Positions 23,301-34,656 of a stretch of DNA of 64,000 bases are shown piece by piece. Under the pieces are notes generated by a model. That model was not told where the DNA came from and did not search any database. It saw nothing but the letters and a program-made list of their open reading frames with translations. The translations under genes and the position numbers were made by a program. The stretch's first letter is position 1; every line of letters starts with the position of its first letter. Source of the DNA: Syngnathus acus (Eukaryota > Chordata > Actinopteri > Syngnathiformes > Syngnathidae); NCBI RefSeq assembly GCF_901709675.1, contig NC_051100.1:3410001-3474000 (forward strand), written 5' to 3'.

Positions 23301-26300
23301 GACATATTACTTTGGTAGTCTGCTCCCGCTCATAAAACATTCTCACCATCAACGTCCGTTGCGTGTTGCTGTTACCAAAACCCCAGAGGCGGCTGCGGTG
23401 TCATGTTTACACAATTCAAGTGGCACCCTGATCGACCGTCCATTGTGCTTACGCAAGCCCCGGGGCGACTTTGCTGGACTTTCAAGTGAGAACCTTCCAC
23501 TATATGCTGTCTCTCTTTTCTACGAGCTCGCAGAGACGATATCGCTTACTCTCACATACAGGCTGCAGAAAAGCCTCTTTTCATTTTATTTCTGTGGAGT
23601 GCTATATACAATCTGAAATTATTTCTTAGCCAGGCTGACTTTTTCATTGCAGCTTCAGTGCAAATTGAATCCAGAGCAATATAAATAATGGAAGGTATCC
23701 AAAGTCGCACTGCTATTCCGCAGTCGTACTCTTGGAGATGCACGCCGGCCGGTTTCCTCTACATTTGTGTGATTAAACTTGATGATCACTTCAAATGTGA
23801 TTGCCTCTCAGCATCTGTGTGATTTCTGCACGGCTGTGAACAAATCCCACTTGTGCCCGCAGGTCTGCAGGGCTGCAGGCGCTTCAGCTCCTCCTCGGCC
23901 CTCAACTACAGCACCATGCTGCTGGAGGCTGACAGCCAGCGCCTCTACGTCGGGGCCCGGGGGGCGGCGTTTGCGCTCAACGCCGCTGACATCTCAGCCG
24001 CTCCCGCGCTCACTGTGAGTTCATTTGCTCGTGTCCAGGCTGTTTTTTTAAGGCTGCTTTTGCATTTAAGCTTGACGATGGGGCATCCTTAATCACCAGG
24101 GGTTTTCAACTGGTTTTGTCCACCATTATAACCAATAAACAACTTGGGGACCACTCTTTTGGTAGAATATTTTTTTTATTTTGCACTGAAGGCGGATACC
24201 TATCCAGTCAATTTATTTGCATCTGTATGTCCATTTTGGGAATCTCAGCTACATTTGACATCATTTGGTTGGATAAATGATTCACCAAATTAATAATAGA
24301 TCAAATTAATTAATAATAAATCAATTGTAAATAATTAATCCATTTTATTTAAAAAATGTTAGAATCGTTTTTCCATTTCCAATTTTGCGGACCACCTGCA
24401 ATGCCAGCACGGACCACTAGAGGGCCGCGGACCACCGCTTGGCAACCCCTGATTTTTAAAACAGTCATTGCGGTAAAGCTCCTGTCGTGTCTGATTGTGC
24501 GTTTTTGTTACATCAGATCGAGTGGGAGGCCTCCCCCGAGCAAAAACGCCAGTGTCTTCTCAAGGGGAAAGACAACAAGGTGGACATTTAACTTCTCCCT
24601 CTTTTGTATTTATATCCTCAATCAATCCTCCTCCTCCTTTTTTTGCTTCCAACAGACGGAGTGTTTCAATCACATCCGCTTCCTGCAGAGGTTCAACTCC
24701 ACGCACCTGTACATGTGCGGAACGCACGCCTTCAGTCCTCTGTGTGCATATATCGTATGTTCAACCCGTGTGCGGATCATGTCGCATTTCCATACATATA
24801 ATTTGAACACTAAACCTCAGAGCAATGAGACAGACACTACATTTCTTTTCATCATTCTAATAATTGCATTTTTCCGATGTTCCAACCTTGAGCTTCACAA
24901 GGCCAGCTTGCCGCTGATCTGTGTTTGTATTCCAGCCTTAATATCGACAAGGCCACGCACCCAGGTGTCTTGTTGCTATGCCAACGTAAAGCTTTAAGGA
25001 GAGAATTAATAAGTGAGTTAGAGAGTGTAGCTTTATTTTGCACTTTTTAATTTGATTTTTTACATATGCTCAATGTAATGCCGCTTCGGGTGGGAAAGGA
25101 GAGCCACAGTCAAATAAATAGAATTTGATTTAATTCCTGTTACATTCTATCCTGTGGGAAAAAAAGTGGATTGTGCACAATCTTTTTCTTTTTTTTTTTT
25201 TTGTTACAGGATGCTGAAAAGTTCGAGATGTCTCTGCCCGAAGAGGGCCGAGACAAATGTCCCTACAGCCCTACAACGGGATACACCGGCCTCATCGTTG
25301 GTAAGGACTTTCTCCCCATACCTGTCAAACCGAGAACAAAAAAAGTAACTTTGATTTCCTCTCAGACCAGGAGCTGTTTACCGCTTCCCAATATGAGTTT
25401 CGAAGCTTCCCCGATATCCGCCGCAACTCTCCCACTCTGAAGACCGAGGACGCTCCCACACGATGGTTAAATGGTGAGACGCCTCTTTTTTTTTTTTTAA
25501 AACGCTTGCAGTGCTTGTCTCTGTTTCATTGAATTCTTGCCAACCTACTGAGTGAAATCTAAATATCGAGCCGTGCATCTTAATGCTTGTTTTCTAACAA
25601 GTGGGATCGTGTTGGTGTCAGTGGCATTTCTGGGACCATGCATAAACATGAGCCGAGGATATAATTGGGTCTCCTCGACGGGGAATGAAAAATGGTTCCT
25701 CCCAGTAGTGCCAAGTAGTCCAGATACTTTCAGCTGTCTGTGTTTTACTTGAGTATTTACTTCCTTGTACGTAACTCATTCACTGCCAACCCAGTTAATA
25801 TCTTTGACGTCTATAACCGTCAATGGCACAGAATGAGTTCAAAGAATAAAATAAGTATCAAGTGCTTGATTCTCCACATTTGGTCATCCGCCTCATTCTT
25901 CCAGAGGCCAACTTTGTGGGCTCGGCATTGGTGAGGGAGAACTTGAGCAGTAGTATCGACGGCGACGACGACAAGATCTACTACTTCTTCACCGAGGGCG
26001 GCCAGGAGCACGGCGCCACCTCCGGCGGCCACGGAAGGGTGGCGAGAGTGGCTCGGATTTGCAAGGTGAGCGAAACAAACAAAGATGATGACAGAAGTTT
26101 TTTTTTTTCCCTGTATCTGATCTTCTCCCGCCACCTATTCCACCTCAGGGAGACCGAGGAGGCCTCCTGACCCTCCAGAAACGTTGGACGTCTTTCCTCA
26201 AGGTCCGGCTGATGTGCTCCCTGCCAGAGTACGACTTCCACTTAAACGAGCTGCGCAGCGTCTTCGTGGTGCCCGGAGACACGCCGCAGGACACGCTCTT

Positions 26301-29300
26301 CTACGCAATCTTCGGCCTGGGCTGGTGAGTCGCGGGGGAAGTGAGAAATTGATCTGTTAAGACAGTCGAAGCGAGATCAAAGGAAGGAAAGCATGAAACG
26401 GGCGAAGACGGGAAAGGAAAATGTGGCAGACAGTCGATTTAAAAATCATCGGTCTGCTTGTGTTCAAATAAGTTACCGCCTCAACATTAGTTTTGTTAGC
26501 CCGTGTATAGCATGTGTTCGCTTTAAGCTAGCAGATTTTCACGAGACAAATTGAATGTGATTTGATTCAATACGCAGCGTATAATTGTCTTTGTTCACTA
26601 TTTAGCTTTATAGCACAAATTTGCCAAACTGCCAAAGCATTTTTTTGGGAGTTTTGAGTGTTATATTTGTCAATCTTTGTAATTTTGGAGGAAGTGTATA
26701 AACCGTGTTGACCTGGGCTGTGTGCCGTTTTCTCCACGTCTTTCCTCTTCCTCTCTAATCTGCTCCTTCCATCTCTGCCAGAACTCCTCCTGCGCCTTCT
26801 CATCTCTTCCCTCTTGCCATTTATCTTGTTATTTTCATCTTTTAAAGTAGGTGCGCCACTGATCTACTGTACTTCTACAGCGGTCGCCATGGTTACGCCA
26901 TTTTTTTTTTTTATTATCTCCGTTGCCGCTCACACCATGTACTCTGCTCTCGCTCACTCCGCATGTATGCGCGTGTTTGTTTCTGTCTTTTTTTTTTTTT
27001 GGTGGGGGGTAGGAAAAACATAAAGGCGTCTGCGTTGTGTCGCTTCTCGCTGTCTGATGTCCAAAAGGCGTTCCAAGGGCCTTACATGGAGACGCAGGAC
27101 TCCAACTGGAAGGAGTACAGTGGAAAAATACCTGACCCACGACCTGGAACGGTAAATAAAAAAAAAAAAAACACGGACACCTCAAGTGGCACCTTGACTT
27201 TTGAGTGCATGAACCTGCAAGGTCTTCCCAATTTTTTTACTTTCTTCACCCTATTTTCTGTGCCCCTTAGTGTATCACAGACACCACGAGGGCCAAGGGC
27301 ATCAACGTGTCCACCTCCCTACCCGATGACGTGCTCAACTTTGTCCGAAGGCACCCACTCATGTCCCAGCAGGTCCAGGCTTTCGACCGCCGCCCCCTGT
27401 TGTTCAGGAGGACCACAGACTACACTCGCATGGCGGTGAATGTCGTCCAAGGCTTGGATGGCAACGAGTACCATGTGTTGTATATGGGAACAGGTGGGAA
27501 GCAGCTTGGCCTTTTAGCTCAGCATGGCATTCATCTCCAGAGAATGCCGGCAATTTTTCTTTTCAAATGTTATGTAATTGGTTTGTTATTAACATTGTAT
27601 GTATGTGAAAAGAGTTTTGAGTGCATTTTTGTGCCTTTCAGATGAAGGCTGGCTGCACAAGGCCGTCCACGTGGAGGGTCTGCTGCACATCATCGAGGAG
27701 CTGCAGCTCTTTGAAAAACCGCAGCCTGTGGACAATGTGATCATCTCAGTTGATCAGGTAGTGTGTCTACACCACGCACGCACACATGCACGCGTGTTTA
27801 TTATTTGTTTGTTGCGTAACAGGTGAGCGTGTACGTGGGCTCCCCGTCAGGCGTAGTGCAGCTGCCCCTTTTCAGCTGCCGTCGGTACGCCTCCTGCTAC
27901 GACTGCATCTTCGCCAGGGACCCACACTGCGCCTGGAGCGGGGACCAATGCGTGGACGTCATGATGTCCACCGACAAGTACGTGCTCTTTCTCTGACTGA
28001 GTGAACGAGTGTGTGTGTGTGTGTGTGCCAGCACAGTTTCCAAGGCATTTCACAACAGGGCAACTTCCCGTTTTAACCAAAGCAAATAATAAAAATCGAA
28101 AACATGTGCGGATAGGCCGATATGCTTGTGCGCGTGTTTATCAGGTGATCAGAAGAAAAAAGCCGCCTATCACCTTTTGCCTAACCTCAAACAACACTGC
28201 GCCCTGTCACAGCGCCCTTTTTCCGAGAAGTTACGTAATCCCTATGTTGGCTGAAACAAGCATGAGCTGAAAGTAAACACAATGTGCAGCGCTTTACTTC
28301 AAGCCACGTTTCCAACGAAATTGGAAACGCTAGCCAGCTTTTTGTTCTTTATTGATCATATTGGTTAGCTAAACTTTAGTAGAAAGCGCTATTAGCATAG
28401 ACACAATCCAGAACCCGTGTTACATAAACATACGGATTTAAATCTTAAAACACACTTATTTATATATTTACATTGCACTCATGTGTTGTTTTCTCGCCCT
28501 CCAAGATCCACGTTGATCCAGGACATCCAGCAAGGCAGCAGGGGCTGTGACGACTCTCAAACGGGTAGGTAGAATTCTCCCAAAAGTTTCTTCTCAATCA
28601 ATACCAGTGATGAAAGTCAAACCAAAAACAATGCATGGAGTTTCCATTTTTTGAAAGCTGATTATGCACACGCTGCTCTCCTCTGTTCTTTTAATCCCGT
28701 TCTGAGAGAGATCTGCTTGATATTCATGGCAGGGGAATGCTGACTCCTTCCTCGCACTTTCAATCTGATCAAATGTGGCAGCTTCTTGTTTTGGCCTGTG
28801 CTAGGTGATAAGATGGCTGAAAGTAACACGAGTTTAAAACTTTGGACGGCCTTTGATGTAAAATATGCGCCGGCTGCCAAGGAACTGTTCGATGAAATTT
28901 TCACGAAGGGGAAAATGTCGACAGGGGTATTTTTAAAAAAGTATCTTGCCCTACCTGTGTTTAAAAAAAAAAAAAAAACATGAGCTAGCAGTTTTCAAGC
29001 TATGTACCGAATCACAATTTTTGAATCATCTCAACTTTTCTCCCTTTTCCAGAAGTGTCCACGCGCAGCCGCTCGGTGCGAGTGGGCGACGACGTGCTGC
29101 TGCAGTGCGAGCTCAGCTCCAACCTAGCCGCGCCGCTGTGGACGCTAGGCGGCCAGGAGCTACACGGCTACGGCCTCAGCTCCGGCTTCCGGACCGGCAC
29201 CGACGGCCTGCTCATCATCCGGGCCCGCCAAGACCAAAGCGGCCTTTACACCTGCTACAGCGTGGAGAACAACATCCAGGTCGCCGTGGTTACCTACAAC

Positions 29301-29999
29301 GTCACCGTTTCTCCCGACTCGTCTTCTTCGCCCGTGGGAAACCCTCGCCGCCACTTCAACGCCGCGACGTCGACGCCCGCTCCCTCCGAGGTGGCCCCGG
29401 TGCCTCGGATGCCGCACTCGGAGCTGCTTTCCGCCAAGAACATGGAAACCATGTATCTGTCCCTCATCACCATCCTGGGCAGCCTATGCGTGGTTCTCGC
29501 CGTGGTGCTGTTCTACCTGGGCTTCTGCCTGCAGGTTGGCACCCGAGGGAAGTACTCGCTACCCACGGCGGCCGCGGCGTACCCGAGCGGGAAGAGAGAC
29601 CGCAGGAAACAGCAGCGAAATTCCGCCCACTTGGAGCTAAAGACCATCTCCAGCAACGGACACGCCGTCCACAACGGCGTCTCCAAGCCACCAAACGGCA
29701 ACGTCGACGAAGGAGGCTTCTTGCAAATCGTCCCGGGCGAGGCTTACACCTCACCCAACGAGGAGAAAGCATCCCCGCCGCCGGCCCCGCCGCTGCCCGT
29801 CACGCCGGAGAGCAACTTCCCCAACGGGTTCTCGGCCACCCTGCCCAGCGTCCTGCGGCGGATGAACAGCAACAGCTACGTGCTGCTCACCCAAAGCGAC
29901 ACGCCGCACTGCTCGTCCATTTCCGAGGAACTCAACAGGATCTTCGAGAAGCGCAAATGCACTCAGCTGACGGCCAGGCCGGACGAGAGCTCGGTGTAG
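20345..29999 (+). CDS. sema4g: Semaphorin 4G
   Basis: Coding exons: 20345-20477, 23863-24014, 24517-24579, 24656-24754, 25210-25300, 25366-25473, 25905-26065, 26149-26324, 27013-27151, 27271-27493, 27642-27757, 27823-27977, 28506-28564, 29053-29999. Phases agree; 873 residues (human SEMA4G about 838). Class 4 semaphorins are single-pass cell-surface guidance ligands that signal through plexins. In order: signal peptide ([16 protein letters not shown]), sema domain (about 45-500, with [33 protein letters not shown] and [14 protein letters not shown]), PSI domain ([20 protein letters not shown]), Ig-like domain (QCELSSN to SGLYTCYS), membrane segment (about 691-719, [20 protein letters not shown]), and a 150-residue cytoplasmic tail. 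The tail motifs [11 protein letters not shown] and EKRKCTQL and the end DESSV match SEMA4G as I recall it, separating it from 4B, 4C and 4D; lzts2 and pdzd7 as neighbours agree. Confidence 0.94.
20478..23862 (+). other. sema4g intron 1
   Basis: No exon is recognisable. It contains a CTCF-like motif (CCACTAGGCGGCAG, 21406-21419), a pentamer run plus dispersed repeat (21451-21540), an X-box-like site (GTTACCATGACGAC, 21192-21205) and a GC-richer patch at about 22680-22870. Confidence 0.5.
21451..21540. repeat. AAGTC pentamer run and fish dispersed repeat
   Basis: Nearly five tandem AAGTC units (21451-21474) lead into TTTATTTGTATAGCCCTAAA and a tail with GTCTCAAAGGGCTTCACA. This combination is a very common interspersed repeat in ray-finned fish, recognised by wording rather than by search; its class (SINE or LINE end) is not certain to me. 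Confidence 0.6.
24097..24451. mobile_element. hAT-like non-autonomous element in sema4g intron 2
   Basis: The unit starts CAGGGGTTTTCAAC and ends GGCAACCCCTG. The terminal CAGGGGTT is inverted at the right end, as in hAT elements. Internally it has repeated GGACCAC words and a CCACTAGAGGGC motif (24414-24425). I see no convincing 8-bp target duplication. It lies between sema4g exons 23863-24014 and 24517-24579 and has no coding capacity. Confidence 0.5.
25773..25839. mobile_element. Short piggyBac-like MITE
   Basis: A 67-bp unit has 16-base terminal inverted repeats, AACTCATTCACTGCCA and TGGCACAGAATGAGTT, matching at 14 of 16 positions. The flanks (GTAA left, TTCA right) look like decayed TTAA target sites. 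It lies in the sema4g intron before exon 25905-26065. A one-ended relative lies at 34608-34656. Confidence 0.55.
28009..28027. repeat. GT microsatellite
   Basis: A 19-base GT run lies 32 bases downstream of the sema4g exon ending at 27977. It has no evident function. Confidence 0.8.
29053..29999 (+). other. sema4g: sema4g last exon: Ig, membrane span, tail
   Basis: This single 947-base exon encodes the Ig-like domain, stalk, transmembrane segment and entire cytoplasmic tail. It is much more GC-rich than the flanking introns. The tail has a proline cluster ([13 protein letters not shown]) and ends in ESSV, a class I PDZ ligand, followed by TAG at 29997-29999. Confidence 0.93.
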
Positions 30000-30480
30000 C
30001 CCGGGGGACGGGAGACTCGCTTTGCTCAAGTTTTCAGAACTTTCGGGGGTGTCAAGGGATGGCAAAAGTGTGAAACAGAGGTGGCGAGAAAAAAAAAAAA
30101 CATTCTACCTCATTTCATTTGTTCCTTGAGGGACACTTGCAACCTCTCTGGAATTAGGATTGCAAAATTCCAGGTGGTTCAGATCATGAATAGATGGATG
30201 TAATCCTTTATTTTCTTTATTTAATTTTTCTCTTGTTCGAGTTAAACTGGTGGGGCGTGGCCACGATTAACCAGTCACCAAAAATTCCCCATCTTAAATT
30301 CCCCTGGAAATTTACCAGAAACTCGATCCTTTGCAACCCTAAAGCTGGGCTCAAAGGAAGACGGCAGCTAGCTAAACTTTGTTAACATTAACTCGGTACA
30401 AAAATGACCCTATGCATTTTTAAAATGTGTCACTCACAAGTTTTATTCGACTCTACTCACGAAAAATAAAATTGGGCACT
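30000..30480 (+). other. sema4g: sema4g 3' untranslated region
   Basis: The stop is followed by non-coding DNA with an AATAAA signal at 30465-30470 (a second lies near 31720). The end of the transcript cannot be fixed from sequence. Confidence 0.45.
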
Positions 30481-30920
30481 GATCATACTGTGACATCCTG
30501 CTTCTTGTGACGGAGACGACAGGTTCGTTCACTAATGGCACACTAGTTGGGCTTTTGTGCCAAATTTCCAGAAGGCACTTTAAGCTTTACACAGCCTGCC
30601 TTTCAGTGACTCCTCCAGTATTTCTGGTGGAACACGCTCAAGTCATGTCAGAGCCTCAAATACGTGGAATCGCCTTAATATTGTAAAATAATTGGATACT
30701 AATGTTTTGATGCATTTTCAAATGTTAAACTCCCAACTAAATCTTCTACTAATAACTTTGCCTTGGTGTACAGTACACACACACACATTTCTTTAAAAAA
30801 TACAATTAAAAACATTTTTGAAAAAATATTTAAGCGAATCGATATTAAGTAATGGTTGCAAAACAATCCAGAAAAATAATGTAATCATTTCAATGCTGTA
30901 TTGTTTTATTTGAACCTGCA

Positions 30921-31023
30921 GTCCTTAAAGGTTCTAAAGGACATCAAGCCAGAGGGAATTTCGAATTTACGAGGACAACCGTCCACAGATGATGAACAGG
31001 ACATCACGGAGGCGGGAGAGTGA
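30921..31023 (+). other. Exon-like open frame of unknown identity
   Basis: After a pyrimidine-containing acceptor (AACCTGCAG) at 30920-ish, a 33-codon frame reads SLKVLKDIKPEGISNL and, further on, DDEQDITEAGE before TGA. Its composition (charged, few rare residues) looks more protein-like than its AT-rich surroundings. I recognise no family. It could be a terminal exon of an unannotated transcript, a relic exon, or chance. Confidence 0.25.
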
Positions 31024-31349
31024 GGCAGGGTCGGTGTTGAGGCCGAGGTAATTCTTTTTTGTCTTTTTTTCTTTTTTTTCTGTTCTTGTGTATTATTGTG
31101 CAAATGTCAAGATTTGACGCATTAGTGTTCCCACACAGAATATATTGCCATTTTAAAACGATCGGAAATGTGGTTCATCTTAATCCGTTCCAGCCCCCAA
31201 CATTTATAACGTTTTTTTTTAAATATGGACAATATCATTATAAAGTATTGTAATATATGAAAACATTCTGCTAGCGTAATTAAATACAACCGTTTTTGCA
31301 TCGTGATTTCGTGGCCATAATGCTGATCTTTATGGAGTGCCCGCCTTGA

Positions 31350-31363
31350 CCACCAGGGGGCAG
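31350..31363 (+). promoter_or_regulatory. CTCF-like motif, forward
   Basis: CCACCAGGGGGCAG matches the CTCF core consensus closely. Similar words at 16674, 21406, 36400, 38476, 42125 and 43711 make this a recurrent element of the window. Occupancy is not inferable from sequence. Confidence 0.4.
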
Positions 31364-34300
31364 TATAATACATAATTATAATCTGAATCAACGATAATGG
31401 TCAAGCATGTAAAGAACACGCAAGGATCGACGGTTGATCACGGAATAAAATGAAAGTCACGTACCACCAGACCACTTTTTTTCTAGCTAAGACGCTATAT
31501 CTATTTTGTGTCGCTGTTAAGTGTAAAATAGACGTGATAAAGTATTTCATGAACTGAGCAGCATGCTCTTAACTGTGTGTCAATCATGCGTCTTTTCTCT
31601 TATGACTTGCCACGTGTTGTTTTTCTTTTTGCATCTTCCTTTCCTCTCTTGTGTGTCCTTAACTGTTTCTCACTGACACCAATAATGACAGAAGGCTGTT
31701 GTCTTCTGCGTTTCATTTCAAATAAACTTTCTCCTTCAACCTTCCGTCATCTCCTCAATGCTCGTCTTTTACTTTTTTCTTTTTTTTTTTTTGTCATTGG
31801 TATTTAATTTTCAAATTTAACTCCCGAATTCATCTGATGCCACGTGACCTGATGTTGTTGATGACAATTTGCCATGACGTCATAATGGGTTTGCTGGCAC
31901 CGCAACAAAACCTCAAGTGTTGTCACACACGCCACTGTCTTAAGTCCGACTTGTGCTGCCGTGTTATTTCTTTCAAGGCCTCTCCTCCAAAACAGGGCAA
32001 GCAGGAAGTGCCAGTTCTCACTCGTTTTGTTTTTCTCTGCCGGCAAAACGAGTGGATTTGGTTTTTTTTGTCGGGGGAGGGGGGGGGTTCGATTCATTTT
32101 GACAGTTCTTACCTGTTTGTCTTAGCCCTGTTAAAGAAACAGCATGTCAATTTTGCCGTGTTTTTAAGATAAAAATATCTTCCGTTTTGTGCACTAAATT
32201 AGCATTTTGGAGAAAGGCGATAGGATCAAAACGGCTTTACATCGTCGTGGTTCGTAAAATAACATCCCTGGGGAGAAGAGTGTTAGAAATAGATTTCAAA
32301 CATCAAGAATGAGCTTCAGGGAGGGTGTGGAAAGCGATTATTAGACACAATTGTGCTTAATTGTACTATTTGTAAAGCTAGATGTTAACCAATCTTATTC
32401 TATTTGCCCATGTATGCAAAATATTTATATAACTGATAAATACTAAATGCAGCTGCACATGTATTCGCATTTTCCTTAGGAGTAAATTATTTGAATGAAA
32501 CAGTACTTTGCACTGGGAAAAGGCTAGGTGGGAATGCGTACAGGCACACTTGATTTCTTTGTTGTTCGTTTCGTTCATTTTTAATAGATTTGAAATTTTA
32601 TTTTATTTTGGATTTTATCAACAATGAAAATGTGAATTAAATCAATTTTGTAATAAAGCTGTCAGAGAAAGGTAAGCTTGTTAGACCGTTTTGAAAAGTG
32701 ACTTGTTTTATGCACATGTTGCGACATCTAGCGGTCAATTGAATTCGAGCTGAAGCACTTCAGCTCCTGTCCACTGGAGGTCACTAAAGGCATATTTATG
32801 GGTACTACTGAATTAGACGTCAGCTTTCCTGAATAAAATTCGTGAGTGATTTGCGGACCAGGAAGGTGGGGGTTAAAAAGTAGTACTTTAATAAAAAATA
32901 TAAAAAAAACTTCCCAGACCAAAAGTGTTGTTACTGTTGTTTTTTTAAGCAATTTTTTGCTCCCGGGGTGAGAAAAAGATCAATTTGTTTTACTTATTTA
33001 CGATTCATAGCAAAAAAAAGGAAAAACGCGATGATATCTACGTCCATCCCTCGGTAGTTTGGATAAGTGACTAATCTCAGCGCAATTTTGGCCCACTTCA
33101 CTTTCTGTTTGCGCGCAGTGAAACAGATGTGTGTATAATTGAGTTACTGCAGGCAGCTCCAATCCAATGGATTAAAGCTCATCTTTGTGTGTTTACCTCC
33201 CAGTGGACACGGTGGTTTGACCCACTTATGCGCCACGCATATCTGCACATCCGCCCTGCACTAAATCATAGACACATCGACGTAACTGTGGTTAAAATAA
33301 AAAAAGAGCAATTAAGATCCTGTGATGTCCTCTGATGTGGGCAAGGAGAGCCACAGTCATTAATTGAACAAGACATATTAGGCCACACCCTTTAAAGGCA
33401 CGTCCGGCACTTTGTCTCAGGACTCTTTCCCTTGTGGCAAATCTCTCATGTGATTCAGATTAATCACACGCACACACACACACTGACACGTGCTTTTAAT
33501 AATTTCTCAGGGCTCCACTGTAATAGTGCGCCAATATTTTTATAGCCCTGTTGTGCTACGGAACGGAGCAGCCTGGAGGGATTCCAATTTGCAAAGAAAA
33601 AAAAAAAAGCCATAGAGATGTGCTGGCTTAAAAGAAGTCATTACCACAGTATCAAGACTTTTCTCCTTCGAGATAAGCGAGATTGTAACATTAGAAGTTT
33701 TTCCCTTAAAAATGACTTTTTCCAATATGCCTCGTACAATTGCGACTATTCGCCATTGTGTGCAGCATAACAAGAAAATGCTGATTCATCATGTTTCCTT
33801 TAAATTCTGAGCTCCACTAACTGAGCGAAACCGTTGACCTCATAAGCCTACTTTATTGCTTTATATTCAATTTGCATTTCTTTAATCTACATCTAACTGC
33901 AAATGCGAAGAATTATTATTATTATTATTTAAATAAGACGTTTTTGGCTGTCATACTGTATGCTGATGGGGTCACAAAGTTTAATAGGTCATGTACTACC
34001 GTCACAAACTCCATGGAGGTCATGTGCCGGGCATGGCGCAGTTGAACAGTTGGCCACTTATTAAAATGTATTAAGAGCATCTGGATGGAGAACAAAAGGG
34101 GAGGATCAAAGTAGCGGCTGGTGACCAAATATATTCCACATCCCCCCCCTCCTAAGGAGCAGATATGAAATAATCATTCCCTCTCATGTTGGAGAAAGTG
34201 AGCCGTCATGTAGATCAACCTCGACAGTGACGAGATGAGACGCTGTACTTGTACGCAACTCGCTCAATATTGGATGAGTTGGGAATGAAGCATTTCACGC

Positions 34301-34607
34301 TACACTGCACACCCTCTTCATCAGACCATTATGAAAATATGCAAATAAACTCGCCACGATCATGTGCGCCTCTAATTGATGCATTGTTGTTGTTGTTGTT
34401 TTTTTAAAGGGACCAAACAATGGCTTCAGGAGTTTGTGAGCTTTCCCAGACTCCAAAACACCAGTGTGGCAGTGTTGATGAGAATTTACATTTTGTTTTA
34501 GTTGCTAATTAAATTAAATTAAATTTGGTTGACATGTCTACGATGGGTAGCTTTACAGAAAAAATATTTTGGTAGCATCCTTTGGAATTCTTTGAAAATT
34601 CAGCCCC

Positions 34608-34656
34608 TTAAACCGTTCACTGCCAGGTCAGTTAAAATGACGTCTATTGCAGTTAA
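34608..34656. mobile_element. Decayed piggyBac-like MITE
   Basis: TTAAACCGTTCACTGCCA at the left and a TTAA at 34653-34656 bound a 49-bp relic. It shares CACTGCCA, CAGTTAA and GACGTCTAT with the element at 25773-25839 but lacks the right inverted repeat. Confidence 0.4.

Noticed and set aside
24356-24997. 213-codon plus-strand frame
   Set aside because: It runs through two sema4g exons in a wrong frame and across introns; a shadow of the real gene and repeat.
20345-29999. Assignment to sema4b, sema4c or sema4d
   Set aside because: Tail motifs [14 protein letters not shown] and ESSV, and linkage to lzts2 and pdzd7, favour sema4g.
28946-30073. 375-codon frame overlapping the sema4g last exon
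   Set aside because: It is the GC-rich exon read in another frame: Arg/Ala/Pro-rich, no domain, and the true frame gives a complete Ig-TM-tail.
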